Made by a program: the position numbers and the translations under genes
Source: Epiperipatus broadwayi
Taxonomy: Eukaryota; Onychophora; Udeonychophora; Euonychophora; Peripatidae
Direction: 5' to 3'
DNA: 64,000 bases
Assembly (NCBI GenBank): GCA_028023455.1
Contig: JAQFVV010012394.1
Coordinates: forward strand, 29,592,010 to 29,656,009
The notes under the pieces: generated by a model
What the model was told of the DNA's origin: nothing
Seen by the model: only the letters and a program-made list of their open reading frames with translations
Databases searched by the model: none
Shown: positions 58,588 to 64,000 of the stretch, in pieces
Position numbering within the stretch: position 1 is the stretch's first letter
Layout of the letters: each line of letters begins with the position of its first letter

Positions 58588-58810
58588 TTAGCATAGTTCC
58601 TTTATTTTTCTTTTATTGTTATTTTTTTCAATTTGCAATATTTTTACATTATTAAAATTGAAGTCAAAACCATAAGTACATGATTTATTATGGTCGTAAA
58701 AAACATATGCTGAAATATTATTATCTACTATGCAATTTTGTTTTGATTTCTGAACTTGTTTTAATAATAGCAAGTGTCCTTTAGTTCTTTTTTCCAATGT
58801 AAATCTAGAT
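58588..58810 (-). pseudogene. PLE GIY-YIG endonuclease, C-terminal part
   Basis: The frame reads TKGHLLLLKQVQKSKQ, YVFYDHNKSCTYGFDFNF, NNVKILQIEKNNNKRKIKE. The 'H..x..fdf.n.kil..e.n..kR...E' pattern is the C-terminal half of Penelope-like GIY-YIG endonucleases; the Glu in QIEKN is the expected metal-binding residue. The GIY and YIG motifs would lie upstream and are absent through 5' truncation. The frame ends soon after KIKELC; related sequence continues in the 24.5 kb copy. Confidence 0.7.
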
Positions 58811-58949
58811 TCACCTGTATATTCACTGCCATACCTACATATCTGTTTATAAATGAGGTTTTATCTTTGGAGTTATTTATTAATTTGTTTAATATAAAAG
58901 ACAAGTAGCAAACGTTAAGACCATGGACTTATGGGAAAGTCAACATTTC

Positions 58950-59005
58950 AAAGCTTTAGTTGACAATGATTACTGGGATAATCGAAAGCGCTTCTAAGTG
59001 GATAA
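58950..59005 (+). ncRNA. Variant hammerhead, 58 kb right arm
   Basis: Stem I CUUUAG (58954-58959) with CUAAG (58994-58998); core UUGACAA (58960-58966); an extra U; stem II GAUUA-CUGGGA-UAAUC; GAAA (58984-58987); stem III AGCGCU; U17 at 58993. Confidence 0.6.
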
Positions 59006-59106
59006 AATCTTTTAATTATTTAGTTATTGTATTTACCAATATTCAGTTATATAATTACACACACATGCACACACACATACATATATATATTGTGTCATTA
59101 CAATTT

Positions 59107-61955
59107 AGTCTTTAGCTAAATTTATAGTAATGTGCATGTAAGAAAATGTAAAACAAAAATCATCATCACATTTTTATCTAAAAAGGAAGTTGTAGGGCAT
59201 CCAAGTTTAAACTCTACAAGATCAAGTTCTAAAAGCTTTAGACAAAAAGAGAGTGGGTCAACAATTATATTCTTTATTTCTTTGTGTGTTGATAGAAAGG
59301 TAATACACACATTTAAACTATTCAATATTTAATTTTTCTGTTAAAAAGCAAAGTTATAATGCATATGTATAGGCAGTGTGTGTTATAAAAGCTATTTAGT
59401 TAGCCACTTTTAAATTTTAGATATTAATCTTTCTTTAAAACTAACCTATGCTTGATCAATTTTAATGTCTTATTCTGTTTCTATTTTTGCTTTTCTATAA
59501 TTGTAATTGGGATTTAAAAGCTAAGGATTTAATTTTAAATATTAGGGTTATAATTTTTAAACTACCATTCATATTATTTTGATGGACAGTTTATGAATGA
59601 TTTGAAATGATAAAGTATGTGTGTACATTACATAAAGAAATTTACATTTATTATATATTGAAAGGAAGAAGGGTTAAATCTGTCAAATTATTTTTTTTTA
59701 CAATTTTGTGTTAAGGGAGAAAATCTGTTGAATCAGATATATATTTTTGTAGCAATTTTGTTTTTATAAATGATTGTATGTCATTTTGGAGCTTAAGCTT
59801 AATGGGAACTCTAATTTTGAAATTGTCTCATCTTAAGATCAAAAGAAAGAAGCTCCAATTTTAGATATTACAGATATACATGAGGAGAAGGGATTAAGAC
59901 TATTTTTTTTTCCTTTGAAACAAAAGTTTGTCTGAAAACCAGGTGTGTGATTTTTTGAATTGATCAAAAATAGCAAGTCACACTATCACTCTAATTGGGT
60001 GAGTTGACTCAAAAATCGGATATAAAAGGAGTCTGGAAAATCAGTTGAGATTATTATTATAACATTGGTGATAGAGAGACTTTTTAAAAATTATTGAAAC
60101 TAAAGCAGACAAACATTTTTAATTCTGCTAGATAACCTTTTTTTTTAAAATCATTTTTTTTATCAAGTTTTGAATGTTGAAAATATAAGGATGGCAGGGT
60201 AAGAAAAAAAATTTTTCCATCTGTCTACCAGACTCATCATCAACTAACACATCATATAGGAAAGAAAAGATGTCTTGTCTGAAAAATAATATTCTACACC
60301 TTTCAACTGACTGAGAGAAATAAGATGTTTTTAAATAGAAAGAAGAAAGCATCCACCTGCATTTGAAGGCGATCAGGAAAATCTACTGATAAATATTAAA
60401 TCATCATGAGTCCAATTAATTGTTCCAGTAACTGATTTTAAACTCAAGAAAATTTATAAATGTGAAAACAACATGCTTGACAGGAAGAGAAGAAAAATTA
60501 TTATAATGATTTCCAAATTGTCCACTAAAGCAAATAACCTCAATAGAATCATCATCGTCAAATAAGAATACACCTCAAGAAAGAGATTGTTCCAAAGTAA
60601 AACAGAAATGGTAGTTGCAGAAATATAGACATTATACAAGATAAATTTGAGCCTTTGGAAGTTCGCCACAAAACAAAGGATCGGTAATATGACTTTTTAT
60701 ATCTATTTTCTTTATGATATCAGAGTCTTAATAAAATTTTAGCAATAAAGTGGTATAGTTTATTTAAAGAACTTTTAAAGATAATTCAGATCGATTAAAA
60801 CCAATAATTTCTTACCAATAATAACCTTGAACTTCATAAGTGGTTTTGAATATATCAAAATTATGTGTTTATTAATTTACAGTTATGAAATATTAATGTG
60901 TAAAATAATTTTTTTTGTATTATTATTTTGGTTTTAAATAATATTTTTGTTACTGCGGGGATAAAACACGCACATACATAATAATATTTTACATGTGTAT
61001 AATTGTGTGTGAATGTAAAGGAAAAAAATAGGCGGTATTAGAAATATTAGATTTTGTTTCAAGTTAAAGTATAGCATTTCAGAGGTAGAAGAGAGGGGGA
61101 GAAAATAATTTAAAACTTGTCTCTAAAACTTGCTCTTTCCAATTTTACTAATATTTATTTTTATTCATTCTGCTTTCATGTTAGATTATAAAGTATGTGT
61201 GCCAATGAGTGAATTTTTTTTTTTATGAAATACTTTTCTTGTGGATGGAACATTTTAACAAATCGGTTACCCAATTTAATACAATATACATTTGACAGGA
61301 AAGGGGGGAGAACTTGAAATTAATCGAAAGATTGCAATAGAGTCAATTATTATTATTATTCATATAAATTTTCATGTATGTCTAGAAATTTTATGTATAT
61401 GTTAGAAATGCAGTAATAAATATTAGTTTGTGTTATTAAATGAGGCGTATATATTTCATTAAGAGTAGTCTTTATTAAGTGTGATCATTCATCATCAAGG
61501 TGAATATTAGCTATTTAAGTTCCAATTAGATCTAAAATTAAGCAATAATTATGAATTTCTTTATAAAAATTAGGTTTATGATTAGGCTTAGTCCTAAAGC
61601 TGTGAATAAAACCATTGTCATTATTGATGTCATTATCATCATCATCATCATCATGTTTTAATTAATGAGCTGTTTAACTGTTTAAAGGCCATAAATAAAT
61701 ATTGATTTTTATAGTATTTAGTGATTTCTTAATAATATTATAACCACCATCCCATCATCTATTTCATACAAGGATGAGTGAATTGCTGTCCTAAGTTAAT
61801 AGTAATCTGAACTAGTAAAACTTATAAAAAAATATTGAAAGGCATTTATTATGTTAAGTTCTGGGAAATGATTTATGTCTAATGAATTTTATATACTCCA
61901 CTTTGGTTTAAAGATGCTTTATGTTTACCTAAATATTAGTGCATATAATGATATG
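59107..61955. other. AT-rich non-coding DNA
   Basis: Nothing recognised; short (ATC)n/(CAT)n tract near 61635-61653 and a TATA-like 'ggatataaaagg' near 60019 without further support. Confidence 0.45.
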
Positions 61956-61974
61956 GTTCTAAAAGCAAAATCTC

Positions 61975-62095
61975 CCATTTTTATTAGAAATAAAGTACCA
62001 AAAAGGGATTCAAACCCATGTACCTGTGAAAAGGTTATTAGATATAACTGTTTCTAGATTCAGATAATCTAGTGGCGCCCTGATAGACCATATTC
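61975..62095 (-). repeat. tRNA-like/SINE fragment
   Basis: On the minus strand a B-box-like gggtttgaatcccttttt ends in a T-run (a pol III-type terminator) at about 61995-62015. The upstream part is less AT-rich than its surroundings. No convincing A box or anticodon arm. Confidence 0.3.
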
Positions 62096-64000
62096 ACTTG
62101 TTGTTCACTTAGACATGCACTTAACATCAAACCAAGAAATGAAAGTGGATAAAATCTACAGTCTGCATATCTGAGAAGATATTTTATTGAGTTACTAGTG
62201 TACTCACCGCACTTGATTTCCATATACCTGAGTTATAATAGTTTTTATTAATAATTTGTTTATAATTATTGATATTGTGATATCTTGAAAAATCTAATTA
62301 TAGAAATGTGTTTCATTTAATCCAATGACCCTTAATATGATTGATGACTCAGTCTGATCTTTTGTTTAATAGCCACTACTCAGGTTAAATAGCTTATGCT
62401 CATGTTAATATAAGTTTAAATAAATTCTGATCAGTTTCATTAAGTTTATTTACAACTTGTTTGAATTAATATTTTTAAAGACTACTTATTGAACACGTTT
62501 ATTTACTTACAATGTTGATTTAGTTTATTTGTTTAATATCTTATGCTCAGCAAGTTGAATATTACAATTCTGTTCTCTTTGATATAAAATAAAAGTTACA
62601 ATGCTTTTCCTTTATTAAGCTAAATATTTATATTTGAATCTTTTCTTAATTATTTAATATACGGGGATCTTTCGACTATCTTTATTATGTTACAATATAT
62701 ATATATATAATGGAGATTTCCAATTGGGATTGTTTAGGTGTTGACTGATTTTAATCATTATGTATATATTGTAACCTAAAGAAAAATAGAGTAAAATCAG
62801 AAAGAATTAGACAACAATACTTAAACTCTACACAATCAATATAAACCCTTTTGCTGATCAATAGACAACACATTCAGAGTACCAAACAGTATCCTAGTAA
62901 ATAACATTTAGGTTCAACAACAACAATGCTTCGTGTTGTATAAGCTAAAATTGTAAAGTGATGGTTAATCCCAGTGGGTTTGTAAAATTGTAAAACAAAT
63001 GCCATATGATACAATAAAAAATATACAGGAGAATCATTTATAATTAAATATTATGTAAATATGAAACAACATTATTAGCAAATCAAAAGGAGAAGAAATT
63101 TCAACCAACTTTTTCTCACATAAAACACACTTAACATTGTGAGCACATGCCATTAAGGTTTTATTTAAATTTCTTTCTTCTATAAATATATATTCTTCTA
63201 TAAATATCTATTACAAATAACATTTTTTAAATTCATCTTATAAATATTTTCTAGGTATCTTTTGTTTTGACCAGATAAAAACATTCTTTAATTCTTATAA
63301 AATTTAGAATTGTTCTTTTAAAATCTATAACACTTAAGATTAATCTTTGTATGTATTTTTTTCATTATCAAAATAAATTTAAATGATATCATCCCTTAAA
63401 CAAATCAGAATATCTAAGGGTAATATGATCTCATTTAAATTATAAAAATACATTCTTTTAGAGTCTTCAAATTTATTCAATGGTGAATAAAATCCTAGTT
63501 AATAAAATGGGTAAGACATATGCATTCCCTAATAAGATCTCTTACTTTTAGAATAAGATAATCAATGATGTACAATTACACTCAGATATTAAGAATGGGT
63601 AAAGGATTCAATAGCCATTCTGAATATCCCAGAATAAATCTATTTAAACATTATAAATATGGATTAGTTTCCTTTAAAATATGATCTTCAAATATGAAGT
63701 AATATCATATAAAACTAAGTCATCCATGCACTTTACTACTGTTACACAATGTTCTATTTACCACCTACTATTACAGCTTACAGTTTCGATTGCCTCAGCA
63801 ATCTCCTTCAGAATTTTATATATCTCCTAACTTCAATGATATAGCATAAATTTATGACCATTCAATCAATATTCTTAAAAATAAATTATATGTTTATTAT
63901 ATTGAAATAAATAATTCACAAAAATTTGCATTCAGGTTTCCAACTTAATTCATTACACAAATTATTTCAAATTTGTAATAGTAATTTGAATAATTTATAA
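62096..64000. other. AT-rich non-coding DNA
   Basis: No gene. A short inverted pair (ttacaatatatatata/tatatattgtaa) occurs at about 62690-62776. The 12-mer gatagtcgaaag (minus strand, 62669-62680) equals the 3' core of the family B hammerhead, but the rest of the motif is missing. Confidence 0.4.

Larger units (their letters stand above)
58330..59106. mobile_element. PLE family B element with inverted hammerhead-bearing ends
   Basis: The flanks gtgtcatttccattt (58330-58344) and gtgtcattacaattt (59092-59106) match at 13 of 15 positions, a likely TSD. Left (minus) and right (plus) arms mirror each other: 'ttatccacttagga', 'ctttcgattatc', 'ttgtcaacta' on the left and their complements on the right. 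Between them lies the end of a GIY-YIG endonuclease ORF reading into the left arm. Thus the arms are PLE terminal repeats in inverted orientation around a heavily 5'-truncated body. Confidence 0.75.

Noticed and set aside
62669-62680. gatagtcgaaag identical to part of the family B hammerhead
   Set aside because: No core, stem I or stem III around it; 12 nt alone is not enough.

Overview
This is a very AT-rich, gene-poor piece of an animal nuclear genome. An animal is indicated by a spliced olfactomedin-domain exon, several clades of animal non-LTR retrotransposons (LINEs), Penelope-like elements (PLEs), a Merlin-type DNA transposon, tRNA-derived SINE-like repeats and long TA, CA and ATT microsatellites. 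An invertebrate is likely, but I cannot name the species. Only one host coding segment is well supported: the last exon of an olfactomedin/colmedin-type gene on the minus strand (47644-48413). Nearly everything else recognisable is mobile DNA or decayed mobile DNA.

Layout. 0-3.2 kb: a tRNA-Gly-like sequence, SINE-like repeats and a 3' scrap of an RTE-clade LINE. 3.68-8.10 kb: a nested pair, a full-length (about 3.3 kb) but frameshifted RTE inside a 5'-truncated copy of a second LINE ('LINE-Y'), each with its own target-site duplication (TSD). 8.77-10.29 kb: a 1.5 kb array of direct and inverted repeats carrying several hammerhead ribozyme motifs. 11.6-16.5 kb: a shortened hairpin element, LINE scraps, a decayed antisense RTE and a perfect hairpin element. 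18.1-20.5 kb: a long LINE-Y copy. 22.7-24.85 kb: PLE remnants (GIY-YIG endonuclease), a hammerhead-bearing inverted PLE terminal repeat, and a second hammerhead-bearing hairpin inserted inside it. 27.3-29.8 kb: a possible LTR-element scrap and a Merlin-like transposon. 29.8-41.2 kb: mostly featureless AT-rich DNA. 41.2-44.1 kb: a decayed LINE ('LINE-Z') interrupted by a palindromic element. 47.6-48.4 kb: the olfactomedin exon. 53.6-55.0 kb: a tRNA-SINE with TSD and a diverged relative of the 9 kb array. 58.3-59.1 kb: a PLE remnant with inverted hammerhead-bearing ends.

The main result is a set of hairpin-shaped retroelements with hammerhead (HHR) self-cleaving ribozyme motifs. Five independent loci (8.8, 16.3, 23.8, 43.6 and 58.3 kb) are palindromic or inverted repeats flanked by 13-15 bp TSDs, and three of them have a short asymmetric tail. 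At 58 and 24 kb the repeat arms join directly to remnants of a PLE GIY-YIG endonuclease. This identifies those arms as PLE terminal repeats and fits the known presence of type I hammerheads in PLEs and animal retrozymes. One family (B) has U3/A8 in place of the C3/G8 core pair in all four arms. In the 9 kb array two direct hammerheads lie 482 nt apart, the layout expected for a self-cleaved or circularised monomer.

Limits: everything was read by eye. No homology search, folding program or splice predictor was run. LINE and PLE clade names rest on motif recognition. Upstream exons of the olfactomedin gene were not found.
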